Source of the DNA: Tillandsia leiboldiana | Lineage: Eukaryota; Streptophyta; Magnoliopsida; Poales; Bromeliaceae | DNA length: 64,000 nucleotides | Assembly (NCBI GenBank): GCA_029204045.2 | Contig: CM055071.1 | Coordinates: 15,335,161 to 15,399,160 of the forward strand | Reading direction: 5' to 3' | Part shown: piece by piece, positions 46,212 through 55,850 of the stretch | Numbering within the stretch: position 1 is the stretch's first letter | Layout of the letters: each line of letters starts with the position of its first letter | Notes under the pieces: generated by a model | Databases searched by the model: none | What the model saw: the letters and a program-made list of their open reading frames with translations, nothing else | Told to the model about the DNA's origin: nothing | Translations under genes and position numbers: made by a program

Positions 46212-46570
46212 GATCCGGATCAGGTTGTTCGATCCGGATCCCGAAGGTGGTTCGTTCATACACCAGTTCAATCCGGATCGTAGCCTCTCTTGATCCGGAT
46301 CCCGAACACTGAGTTTACCATCTTCCTTGAACGATCCGGATCAGGCTTCGCAATCTGGATCCCGAACGTTGATGTTTGGTGAACTGTATGAACGATCCGG
46401 ATCAAGCACTTCGTTCCGGATCCCGAACCTTCGTTTTTCTGGAATTGCCTGACTCGTTGCGACGATCCGGATCACAGTTAATCCGATCCGGATCGCCGTC
46501 CGTAAAATCTCCAGAAATGTTAGGTTTTTGATTCTTATCTCCTTCCTAGGGTTTCTAACCTATAAATAGA
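46212..46570 (+). promoter_or_regulatory. SV5 5' LTR promoter: TCCGGA array and TATA box
   Basis: Cores start at 46214, 46233, 46272, 46294, 46335, 46354 (mutated to TCTGGA), 46396, 46415, 46466 and 46487: spacings 19, 39, 22, 41, 19, 42, 19, 51 and 21. Alternate units are followed by CCGAAC. An AGGGTTT telo-box-like motif lies just upstream of TATAAATAGA (46561). The 3' LTR copy is at 56091-56449. Confidence 0.72.
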
Positions 46571-46845
46571 CCCTATGATTCTTTTTCTAGGGTCAATCCA
46601 CATAGCCGTCATTTTCATATATCATCTTATACGGCTCTAGATCCACATATAGAGAAGAAAGGAAATCATTAGAGAATACTCTATGTTTCTTCATCTATAT
46701 TGATTAGTTTGATTCTAGGTTTTCATACTCACATCTTGAGTTGAATCAAACTAATGAATACTTAGATGGTATTTCCGATCTATCTTTGATCTAAGTATTC
46801 GGCGGATCATCACCACCCAAAACAACGATTTACCCCAAAAATCGG

Positions 46846-47028
46846 CGCGTGGATTCGCGTGTCCTTGTGGATTCAAGGTTCAACCGCTCTCGTGGATTCG
46901 GAGCGAGGCACGTTCGTGGATTCGAAGGGTGCTATTGGGTGAAGACCGTGGATTCGGTCGGACGTCGTGGATTCGACGTTGGACGCCGTGGATTCGGCGT
47001 TGGGCGCTGATCGTGGATTCGAGAAGCG
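46846..47028 (+). repeat. SV5 5' LTR hairpin array: eight stems, one loop (TGGATT)
   Basis: H1 46846-46859 CGCG/CGCG; H2 46863-46878 CCTTG/CAAGG; H3 46885-46905 CGCTC(T)CG/CGGAGCG; H4 46908-46932 GCAC-TTCG/CGAA-GTGC with a small internal loop; H5 46944-46959 GACCG/CGGTC; H6 46962-46979 ACGTCG/CGACGT; H7 46983-47000 ACGCCG/CGGCGT; H8 47005-47028 CGCT-GA-TCG/CGA-GA-AGCG with tandem G-A mismatches. All close with G-C on the loop TGGATT. The 3' LTR copy is 56725-56907. Confidence 0.75.
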
Positions 47029-47326
47029 TCGCGGAGCGAGCGGAGAAGGTCCTCTAGGAGCGTATGGAAAAGGTTGAGTCGTAAGTGTGTACGGTAAATC
47101 ACCTTGTACGTGTTTTAATTCTAGTGGATTTCTGCCGTGTTATCGGTCCCGTGGTTTTTTACTCCGGTGATGGAGTTTTCCACGTAAAAATCTTGCGTAT
47201 TATTTTTATTTCCGCATTGGGTTTTTATCGCAACGATTTTTTGAGTGTTTATGCATTTACACCTATTCACCCCCCTCTAGGTGTTTTTTCCCCTATTTAG
47301 ATCCTTATTACATATAACCCAACAAG

Positions 47327-47337
47327 TGGTATCAGAG
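47327..47337 (+). other. SV5 primer-binding site (initiator-Met tRNA)
   Basis: TGGTATCAGAG two bases after the 5' LTR, 20 bp before the gag ATG. Confidence 0.92.
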
Positions 47338-47357
47338 AGGGAATAGGGTTGTAAACA

Positions 47358-49379
47358 ATGGTTGAAGGTGGAAACATCAACCGACCCCCGTTCTTCGATG
47401 GAACAAATTATGCGTACTGGAAAGTACGGATGAAAGCCTTTTTAATTTCCATCGACGAACGGGTGTGGCAATCGATTGAATTAGGATGGACTAATCCAAC
47501 TGAATTTATTGGTGATGTTCGCACCTTAAAACCTAGGTCGAAATGGACCAAGGAAGAGTTAGATTCATCTTCTTACAATGGCAAGGGAATTAATGCTATC
47601 TTTAATGCCTTATCTCAAACTGAATTCTCTCGCGTCTCGGCATGTGAGACTGCGAAAGAAATCTGGGATGTTCTTCAGGTTACACATGAGGGAACTAACC
47701 TCGTGAAGATTCAGAAACTGCAAATGCTTACGAGCAAGTTTGACTCTATCTTAATGGCAGAAAATGAATCTTTCACGGACTACTATACACGATTGCAAGA
47801 CATCGTAAACTCATGTGCTAATCTGGGAGAGAAGATTCCAGAATTTAAGATTGTAAGAAAGATCTTAAGAACTCTTCCTGAACGATTTCGCCCAAAGGTT
47901 ACTGCCATTGAAACTATTAAACACCCGGACGAAATACGTGTAGAAGAATTAGTTGGTTCATTACAAACTTATGAAATGACATTTACTACTAACAATTCTT
48001 CTGGAAAGGCATCCACTTCTAAGTCTTCAGGTTATGCGTTGAAAACAACTAAGGAAGAAGACGCGGATACGTCCTCCTCAGACGATGACGAGAACCTTTC
48101 TATGGAGGAATTTGAGAAGCAGCTCGCTCTCTTGACAAGGAAGTTTCGCCGCAACTTTCGAAGGGGTAATTCAAGCAAATCTCCATCCTTCGGAAAGTCG
48201 AACAAAGGCAAGGGTACTTCAGGTTACAAGTCAAGAAAGCAAGAGAACTTCTCAAAGGATAAGAAAAGTTCAGAAGGACAACTACAATGCTTCAAATGTC
48301 GAGGCTACGGCCACATTGCAACGGAATGTCCTAACAAGTATCCGGCAAAGAAGAAGGCGATGCAAGTCGTCACTTGGGATGACAACTCAACGTCAAATGA
48401 GTCGTCTTCGAGTGATGAAGAAAAGAGCTCCACCGCATTCCACGCGTCCGTATCTTCACCCTTCATGTGCTTTATGGCAAGTACATCCGAGTCGTTGTCC
48501 AACTCCACTGTTGAAAAGAATGCAACGGACAACGAATCGGATGATTCGGAAGGTGAAGAATTTGCTCTAGCCTATCACAGATCTTTACGGGATTTAAAGA
48601 AACCGGCTAAGCAAAACAAGGGGTTGAGAGGGAGATTGCAGGATCTCGAAGAAGAAGTAAAAAGGGTAACTTCTCTCTCGACCGATCTTGAAGTGGAAAG
48701 GGATAAACTGATAAAAGAAAATGTTTCCCTTCAAGAGTCCAATGAGCAACTCGAGAAGAACTATATAGATATGGTGAACAAAGCGAACTATTTCTTGAAG
48801 CTCTACGGCGAGGCCCGACGGGAAAAATTGGAAATGACAGAGACCATTTGCCAACTCAAGGATGACTTACAGCAATTCTCTTTAGGAAGGAGTAAGTTGG
48901 ATAAACTTCTTGGTCTTGGTCAAACGAACAAGTTCGGCCTCGGATACAATCGAACTGAAGACAATTTTAGTTCGGTTGGGACAGTCTTTGTGCCTCAGTC
49001 GGTATCTCCTTCTCCGACACCGAAAATCATGACAACCAACGACAACAAGCCTACTTCATCCTCTTCAGAATCATCAAGCACAAAGGTATGTTTTCGTTGT
49101 AATTTTGCAGGGCACATTGGAAGAAATTGCAAGATTGGAGCTCAAGGATCAAATCAACCACATCTTGCAACTGCTACCAATAAGCTCACTCCATGGAATT
49201 CAAAGAAGGATTCTCCTAAAGAAAAGGACATTGGTAGTACTTCAAACAAGACGATGACAAAAGAAAAAGACCAATCTTGCAAGACGTCTTCATCAAGGAA
49301 AACTTCTCAACCATTGCCAACATACTCCAAAACTCAAAAGGTTTGGGTATGCAAAGGTGAAACCCCTCCTTGTCTTTAA
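47358..49379 (+). CDS. SV5 gag (673 aa, open)
   Basis: Starts MVEGGNINRPPFFDGTNYAY, the same start as SV4. Residues ~1-225 are the UBN2-type capsid-like core. A basic linker and a CCHC knuckle (CFKCRGYGHIATEC, ~311-324) follow, then Ser/Glu-rich sequence, a coiled coil (~415-515, GLRGRLQDLEEEVKRV onward) and a second CCHC knuckle (CFRCNFAGHIGRNC, ~578-591). The frame ends VWVCKGETPPCL and a stop. In SV1 the same text continues into the protease, so the stop marks a deletion boundary. Gag would form cytoplasmic particles and package the element RNA, but no protease in this copy can mature it. Confidence 0.93.
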   Translation: MVEGGNINRPPFFDGTNYAYWKVRMKAFLISIDERVWQSIELGWTNPTEFIGDVRTLKPRSKWTKEELDSSSYNGKGINAIFNALSQTEFSRVSACETAKEIWDVLQVTHEGTNLVKIQKLQMLTSKFDSILMAENESFTDYYTRLQDIVNSCANLGEKIPEFKIVRKILRTLPERFRPKVTAIETIKHPDEIRVEELVGSLQTYEMTFTTNNSSGKASTSKSSGYALKTTKEEDADTSSSDDDENLSMEEFEKQLALLTRKFRRNFRRGNSSKSPSFGKSNKGKGTSGYKSRKQENFSKDKKSSEGQLQCFKCRGYGHIATECPNKYPAKKKAMQVVTWDDNSTSNESSSSDEEKSSTAFHASVSSPFMCFMASTSESLSNSTVEKNATDNESDDSEGEEFALAYHRSLRDLKKPAKQNKGLRGRLQDLEEEVKRVTSLSTDLEVERDKLIKENVSLQESNEQLEKNYIDMVNKANYFLKLYGEARREKLEMTETICQLKDDLQQFSLGRSKLDKLLGLGQTNKFGLGYNRTEDNFSSVGTVFVPQSVSPSPTPKIMTTNDNKPTSSSSESSSTKVCFRCNFAGHIGRNCKIGAQGSNQPHLATATNKLTPWNSKKDSPKEKDIGSTSNKTMTKEKDQSCKTSSSRKTSQPLPTYSKTQKVWVCKGETPPCL

Positions 49380-49472
49380 TCGTTTTACGATTAAATCTTG
49401 TGTAGTTTATGTAGACTATTTTCTTTTCTTCTTTTTCTTTTGGCCGATCTGTCAACCATCTTTGGGAGGTAA
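49380..49472 (+). other. Deletion scar between SV5 gag and pol
   Basis: About 60 bp (to ~49441) match no other copy. They include an inverted repeat TAATCGT-TTT-ACGATTA straddling the gag stop region and pyrimidine-rich DNA. Homology to pol resumes at GGCCGATCTGTCAACC (~49442). Compared with SV1 roughly 200 codons are missing: the LDSG protease motif and the pre-integrase zinc region. Confidence 0.8.
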
Positions 49473-51911
49473 ATGGTACTTTTTTTATTGGTTGATGATT
49501 TCTCTCGGTTTTCTTGGGTAGCATTTTTAAAAGAGAAAGCTGATACGTTTGACTCTTTTCATGAGATTTGCCATCGTATTATGATCGAAAAGAATGAAAA
49601 GATCATTCGTGTTAGAAGTGATAGAGGTGGAGAATTCATAAATTCAAAATTCATTGATTTTTGCACTTCAAATGGAATTAAACATGAATTCTCGGCACCC
49701 TATACACCTCAGCAGAATGGTGTTGTTGAGCGCAAGAACAGGGTTGTTCAAGAGATGGCGCGTGTGATGCTTCATAGCCGGAATTTACCGCTACATTTTT
49801 GGGCTGAAGCTGTGAACACCGCTGTCTATGTCATTAATAGAGTTTACTTGCGCCCAGGAACTTTAAATACACCATATGAGCTGTGGTTTAGTAGAAAACC
49901 CAATATCAAATATTTTCGTGTCTTCGGGAGTCGATGTTACATTTTACGTGACCGTGAAAATCTTGGAAAGTTCGACTCTCGAAGTGATGAAGGGATCTTT
50001 TTGGGTTATTCTACGAATAGCAGAGCATATCGAGTATTTAACATTGAATCTAAGACGATCGTAGAATCTATAAATGTTAAAGTAGATGAAGCTTTTCACT
50101 TTGAAACTGGAAAATCTACCCTCGATATCTCTCTAGATGATGATTCTCCTGCTAGTGCATCTTCTCATAATAATACTTCCAATATTAATGATGCATCTAA
50201 TGGTTCTTCTAGTTTATCTGATGTGCAGGAATCATCACATATATCTCCGAGTACTCCGTTTCAACAAACGTTACGAATCTCCAAGGATCATCCGGAATCG
50301 AATATTATTGGAGATCCACAAGAAGGAGTCAGAACTCGGAGGCAGTTGGTTTGTGGATTCCCTTGCTACGTATCTTTAATCGAACCAAAGAACATAGATG
50401 AAGCTCTTCAGGATGACTACTGGATTAAAGCAATGCAGGAAGAGCTCCATCAATTTGAGCGAAACAAAGTCTGGGAATTAACGAAGCCTCCAAAGCAACA
50501 CAATGTGATAGGTACCAAATGGATCTTCAAGAACAAGAAAAATGAGGATGGTACTATCATCAGGAACAAGGCACGATTAGTTGCCCAAGGCTATTCTCAA
50601 GTAGAAGGTATAGACTTTGATGAAACATTCGCCCCTGTAGCTAGACTCGAGTCCATTCGTATACTATTTGCTATTGCTTGTCATTTTAAAATCAAATTAT
50701 TTCAAATGGACGTTAAGAGCGCATTTCTAAATGGGTTTTTAATTGAGGAAGTTTATGTGGCTCAACCGAAAGGTTTTGTAGATCATAAACAACCTAACCA
50801 TGTTTTTCGTTTGAAAAAGGCTCTTTACGGTCTGAAACAAGCACCGCGAGCATGGTACGAAAGGTTAACAAAGCACCTTTTGGAGAAGGGCTATACTCGA
50901 GGGGGAGCTGATAGGACTCTCTTTGTGAAGCATTATCAAAGCAATTTCATTGTAGCACAAATCTATGTCGATGACATTGTATTTGGCGCAACAAGAGATA
51001 ACGATGCTTCTAAATTCGCGGAGACCATGGAAAGCGAATTTGAGATGTCCATGATGGGCGAATTGACTTATTTCCTTGGATTGCAAATTAAACAAAATGA
51101 TGAAGGTATTCACTTGAGTCAATCCAAGTATGCAATGGAGTTGGTCAAAAAGTTTGATCTAGAAAATTGTAAAGATTTTCCGACTCCAATGGGAACTAGC
51201 CACAAGGGACTTGGAAGTGAATCACATAGTGAGAATGTAGACGAGAAACTGTATCGAAGTATGATTGGAAGTCTACTTTACCTCACGGCTAGTCGCCCGG
51301 ATATATCTTTTGGTGTTGGGATTTGCGCGAGATATCAATCAGCACCAAAGGAGGTTCACCTGAAAGCGGTGAAAAGGATCATCCGGTATATCAAAGGATC
51401 AATTAATTTCGGAATTTGGTATCCTATGGGAACAAGTTTGGATATTGTAGGATACTCAGATGCCGATTGGGCAGGATCAGTGGATGATCGGAAAAGCACG
51501 AGTGGTGCATGCTTCTATCTTGGCCATTGCCTTATTGCATGGCACAGTAAAAAGCAGAACTGCATAGCACTCTCGACTGCCGAAGCGGAATACATTTCAG
51601 CTGGAAGTTGCTCAACTCAACTCATTTGGATGAAAAGCGTATTGAGCGACTTCCGCATTTCAGCATCTTCGGTAACAATACTTTGTGACAACACTAGTGC
51701 AATTAACATTTCTAAAAACCCTGTGTTGCACTCTAGAACAAAACATATTGAACTTAGATATCATTTTCTTAGAGAGCTAGTTGAATCAAATACACTTCAA
51801 CTTTCATATATTTCAACTGAGGATCAATTAGCTGACATTCTAACAAAACCTTTGGATCAAAAACGTTTTATTCATTTACGAAAAGCAATTGGGATGCTTT
51901 CCTTGAAATAA
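49473..51911 (+). CDS. SV5 pol: integrase, reverse transcriptase, RNase H (812 aa, protease missing)
   Basis: Open from the integrase core to the normal end KAIGMLSLK. Integrase D,D,E: VDDFSRFSW (~8), RSDRGGEF (~48) and QQNGVVERKN (~84). Reverse transcriptase: NKARLVAQGYSQ, MDVKSAFLNG, YGLKQAPRAW and YVDD at residues 498-501. RNase H: YSDADWAGS, STAEAEYISAG and CDNTSAINIS. The first Met lies inside the integrase, without its usual N-terminal zinc domain, and follows the gag stop by about 90 bp in another frame, so how it would be translated is unclear. Confidence 0.9.
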   Translation: MVLFLLVDDFSRFSWVAFLKEKADTFDSFHEICHRIMIEKNEKIIRVRSDRGGEFINSKFIDFCTSNGIKHEFSAPYTPQQNGVVERKNRVVQEMARVMLHSRNLPLHFWAEAVNTAVYVINRVYLRPGTLNTPYELWFSRKPNIKYFRVFGSRCYILRDRENLGKFDSRSDEGIFLGYSTNSRAYRVFNIESKTIVESINVKVDEAFHFETGKSTLDISLDDDSPASASSHNNTSNINDASNGSSSLSDVQESSHISPSTPFQQTLRISKDHPESNIIGDPQEGVRTRRQLVCGFPCYVSLIEPKNIDEALQDDYWIKAMQEELHQFERNKVWELTKPPKQHNVIGTKWIFKNKKNEDGTIIRNKARLVAQGYSQVEGIDFDETFAPVARLESIRILFAIACHFKIKLFQMDVKSAFLNGFLIEEVYVAQPKGFVDHKQPNHVFRLKKALYGLKQAPRAWYERLTKHLLEKGYTRGGADRTLFVKHYQSNFIVAQIYVDDIVFGATRDNDASKFAETMESEFEMSMMGELTYFLGLQIKQNDEGIHLSQSKYAMELVKKFDLENCKDFPTPMGTSHKGLGSESHSENVDEKLYRSMIGSLLYLTASRPDISFGVGICARYQSAPKEVHLKAVKRIIRYIKGSINFGIWYPMGTSLDIVGYSDADWAGSVDDRKSTSGACFYLGHCLIAWHSKKQNCIALSTAEAEYISAGSCSTQLIWMKSVLSDFRISASSVTILCDNTSAINISKNPVLHSRTKHIELRYHFLRELVESNTLQLSYISTEDQLADILTKPLDQKRFIHLRKAIGMLSLK

Positions 51912-52850
51912 TCTTCTTTTTGAAATCTTTGCTTAGGATAGGTTTTGTATTTGTTTTTGTTTTGTTCATTATCTATGTTTGTACATAGGACATTAATTGA
52001 GCATAGATCATAATTGACCTTAATTGCATCTTTTCGCACATTTAGAAATTTATTATGCTTTTGCCATCATAATATTTCACTGTTGCAATGATCATTTATG
52101 TTAATTAAATCATCTTCTAAAGTGATCAAAGTCAATTTCTCTCTCTCTATGATCTCTTGGTATAGTCATTATCTTATTTGACTGCTTAGTCGAGTATGAA
52201 ATCGAGATCAATATTTGGTTGAATACTTTATATCTTAAATAATTGATAGCCAATTGAGGGGGAGTCATAGAAAAGGTAAAATGCTCAAAAGATGTGGAAA
52301 GAGTTACATCCCAATGAGGAGTGTGAAAACTACCACCACATGGAGGAAAGAGCTACCACCTCGGTCGTCCGAGTATTGTGTGCAGCTACCACATGTATAC
52401 CAAGCATGGTTGTTCAAATTTTTGATTAAGTAAAATGCATGTTGAAATACTTGACTCTGTCAAATTTCAAGGTTGGTATAAGGTGGGTCTTTAAAGAAAG
52501 ATGCTCAAAGAGCCACTCTCTTCAACAGATTGTCTAGATACATTATCTATTATATTTGGGATTTCAAACATCTATTGATCTTTGTATTTCATTTTCTTTA
52601 CTGAATTGATGATTTGATAAAGGCATTACTCATAAGATCAAGTTAGATGTAATTGAAGGTGTTCAACTTTAAGGGATTTAATTTTTGTAAATTTTCGTTT
52701 CATTTTTGGATATTATTGATAGATTTGGCATAATCTAATTCTTGTTGTATGAAACGATGATTTTTGTTTAAAGTTGATACACATTTGCGCTTACAATCTT
52801 TTTCTGGTTTTTCTTGAATTTCTCTGAAATTTTCTAAAGAAAAAGTTGGG
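51912..52850 (+). other. SV5 pol-to-ORF3 spacer: hairpin and internal purine tract
   Basis: GAGGGGGAGT at 52256-52265 looks like a purine tract. CTCGG-TCGT-CCGAG at 52360-52373 is a perfect short hairpin, flanked by three CTACCAC copies. Both are conserved in SV1 and SV4. No coding frame. Confidence 0.65.
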
Positions 52851-52853
52851 GCC

Positions 52854-53040
52854 GATCCGGATCGGGCTAGATGATCCGGATCCCGAACGCAGGAATTCTT
52901 CTGCGGGCTGACGATCCGGATTGTATCTGCCGATCCGGATTGTATCTGCCGATCCGGATCCCGAACGCAGTTTCTCACTGCGGGTAGCCGATCCGGATCG
53001 CAGTTATGAACTGATCCGGATCGCGGCTAGGTTTTATAAA
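52854..53040 (+). promoter_or_regulatory. SV5 internal promoter for ORF3 (predicted)
   Basis: Seven TCCGGA cores at 52856, 52875, 52915, 52934, 52953, 52992 and 53015 (spacings 19, 40, 19, 19, 39, 23) followed by GGCTAGGTTTTATAAAG with TATAAA at 53035-53040. Some units carry the CCGAACGCAG extension. Same motif, spacing and subfamily flanks as this element's LTR. Confidence 0.65.
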
Positions 53041-53158
53041 GAACGAAAGGGGTTTTTGATTTCTTTTACTCCAATCTTTTGTTCCAAAGTTTCCAGAGCC
53101 TCTCTCTCTAGATTTCATCCTTCCTGGAAGCTTTCAAACTCAAGTTCTTCAACTCCAA

Positions 53159-53542
53159 GTAAGTTTTATTGATCAAAATCTCAGTTTTTCACCGTTTTTC
53201 TCTTTTCCTCCTCAAACGTGATGAATTTCTTGGATCAACTTTGTTTGTGGATGGTTTTTGATCAAATTTCTTTTGAAATAAGAACTCTGGGTAGATTAGT
53301 TTTGATTATATGCTAGGTATTCTCCTGATTAACGGATTTTTAGGCTTCGATTTCTAAAATTTCGGTTTTAGGGCATATAATAAGGATTTTCGAAAATCAT
53401 GCAATTGATCTATTTTTAAAAGTCCTTTTGCAAAACTAATTTGATTCTTAGTCTCTCTACATGATTATGATTGTTTGGGTACAATTTTTCAATCTTTGAA
53501 AATTAACAATTTTTTCATGTGTTCTTGAGTTGTTGCTCACAG
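53159..53542 (+). other. SV5 ORF3 leader intron (predicted)
   Basis: CCAAGTAAGTTTT gives a GTAAGT donor at 53159; GTTGCTCACAG gives the acceptor ending at 53542; 384 bp, T-rich, no coding capacity. If spliced, the first ATG in the mature leader is the ORF3 start. Confidence 0.62.
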
Positions 53543-53572
53543 GATTTTAATCTTCTTAAAGCACTTGGATCA

Positions 53573-55006
53573 ATGGGATTCTCATGGATCATCCTTTTAT
53601 TGGTCACTATGGTGCACACTCGGGCCACAAATAAGTTAAAAAGAGCTAAGAAAACACAACAAAAGGGTGAATTCCTTGTGATCAGCGACACAGAAGTAGA
53701 TTGTCACGAGGTAGATTGGACTGCATTGACAGATGATGATGACTCATTGCCTGAACAAAAGGCGTCCGATGCATCGAAAGGAAAAGCACCCATGAACAAA
53801 GGTAAAGCACCTATGACTGCACCAACCATCTCAGTAAAAAGGAAACGACTTGCTCGACGGTTTGGACGAGCACGAGGTTTCATGGCTAACGAACCGACTA
53901 TTCCGGATTCTCCACCTCGGGAGGAACAAGTGTTCGTTAATTCGGATCGCCTAAAGGCATTTGAGAATCGTGAATGCATTGGTGAGAGGCATGTCAATAT
54001 AGAGGCTCTACGAGATCACTCCCCTGAGTTTGGCGCTCTAATTGAACAAGCAAACCTTATTCAAGTTTGTCGATTTCCAGAAGTGCTTGGATACTGTCTG
54101 CATCTTGTAAGGGCCTTCTATACAAATGCACGGCACCTTCGTGAAATTGAAAACGGTCCAATGGAATTTTACACGAACATCCAAGGCACAAGATTCAAAA
54201 TTACTCCACAATTGATTGGCGAGGTTTTGGGAATGCCTGCCAACAAGACAGGAGTTAATTACTTGAAGGGACAGGTTTTGACAAACACTGTGTGGCAAAG
54301 GGTTATAAAGGGAATTTGTTTGGAAGGAACGCAATCAACGGAGAAATCGATCAGATCCAAGGAACTTCGTCTTGAGTACCGATTTCTAAACTTCATCATT
54401 TGTTACAATATCCTTCCAAATTTGCAGACGAAAGTCTTGAGATGGGATCGAATGCTATTTTTGTATCTCTTAGGACATCCGTCTGAGGCAATGGGATTGA
54501 ATATCAACATTCCATACATCATTTGGAATAGAATGACAAGATAAGTTGAGCACCCTCATCCCACAAAGAGAATTCCATTTCCACTGATTATAATGAGGAT
54601 TTTGAAGAAATTTCAGGTTGACATTACCTCACCGACTTATCATCAGTGTTTGGGCATGATCGATGAGTCCACCGTCGTGAAATCACTTCACAAATTACCC
54701 CATGTCACTCCAGTCCCAACGTGCGGAACAAAACCTGGTAGCGGCACTTCCGCGTCACCATCACAACCAGCACCCACACCAGCGGATGAAGCATCAGTCT
54801 CATCCATCTACAAAGAACAACAACGATTATCGGTTGAGCAGGAACAGATCTCGAAGGCACAAACGAGAATCTCCAATGAGCTCGAGCTCATCACGGCAGC
54901 TCACATTACCATAACTAAGAAGATCAATTCTATGAACAAGCGGGTGAAAAAGATGTTCTCAAAGATGGGCTGCACAAGCTCTGAAGACTCAGAATCTGAT
55001 GACTGA
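53573..55006 (+). pseudogene. SV5 ORF3 with one nonsense codon
   Basis: ATG at 53573 (MGFSWIILLLVTMVHTRATNK), TGA at 55006; 477 codons but for a TAA at 54542-54544 where other copies have Tyr (MTRYVEH). Everything else is in frame. Parts: hydrophobic start (~3-13), basic KLKRAKK (~19-25), acidic stretch, basic KRKRLARR (~90), globular core (~120-325), Ser/Pro linker, coiled coil (~405-450) and acidic tail SSEDSESDD. The stop falls after the globular core, so a 323-residue truncated product is possible. The basic patches look like nuclear localisation signals. Function unknown. Confidence 0.85.
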
Positions 55007-55850
55007 TTTCTTCTTTTTATTCTTTTGCAGATTTTTAATCCTTTTGTGCAGGTTTTTCAGTTTTTAGGACTCACTTTTAGTTCTAGTTCTTAAATTTTCG
55101 AAACATTTTAGTTGATATTTTTTTTTTTTTACTCTCCTTCGTTTTTTTTGGTAACTTTGGCTTTGTTTGTGACAAAAAGGGGGAGAGAGTTTAGAGAACT
55201 TGAACAATGATATTGTGAAAAGTGTGATCTTGTATACATCAATGATGAACAATGATGACTGCATCAAGGTACAATGATGATGTGAATGAACATCAAGGTA
55301 AGGGAACTTGAACAATGATTGTGAAAATCTTGCTGATGAACAATGATTGTGAAAATCTTGCTGATGAAGATTTTGTATACATCAAGGTAAGTATCACTTC
55401 AACTTCAACTTTGGTTTTCATCTTGTGATTGTTTGCATGTCTCGACTAACTATTCGACTAACTATTTGGGCATGTAATATAACTAACAAGTTGATGTTGG
55501 ACTAACATTGTGTGACATTTGGTTTTTAATTGCATAGAAGATATGTTGGTTTTTGACTATGATTCTCTTACATATCTGAATTCTCAAATGTCATGATGAT
55601 TAGATAAACTCTATCTCTGTACTAGGTTTTGTATGCTAAATATTCTTGAGGTATCTAACGATCTCTTTTTGTCAAGAATGATTTCTTTGTGTAGAGAGTA
55701 CAGATGTCTAAGTCTAGAGTCTGTTTTAGGAGTTTATCTCATGTTTTTAAATTTTTGGATCTCCATTGTAAATTTTTGTTGTATGGTGATAGCAACAAAA
55801 ATATCTTTTTGAATTTTCTTTAGTGGATCTGTGTTTTGTCACGAAACCGC
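55007..55850 (+). other. SV5 ORF3-to-PPT spacer with second purine tract
   Basis: AAAAAGGGGGAGAGAG at 55174-55189 is a strong purine tract just after ORF3. A 28-bp tandem (two copies from GAACAATGATTGTG, 55310-55365) follows. No coding frame. Confidence 0.7.

Larger units (their letters stand above)
45985..47324 (+). repeat. SV5 5' LTR (1340 bp)
   Basis: TGTTACGGAATTTGAG ... ATAACCCAACA. Contains ten palindromes (46214-46492), TATAAATAGA (46561-46570), eight hairpins (46846-47028) and the Sirevirus end motif with arms CACCTA and TAGGTG (47260-47283). Transcription would start near 46595, placing the hairpins in the RNA leader. Confidence 0.95.

Noticed and set aside
47327..47337. tRNA gene signal at TGGTATCAGAG sites
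   Set aside because: Only an 11-base match to the tRNA 3' end next to LTRs: primer-binding sites, not tRNA genes.
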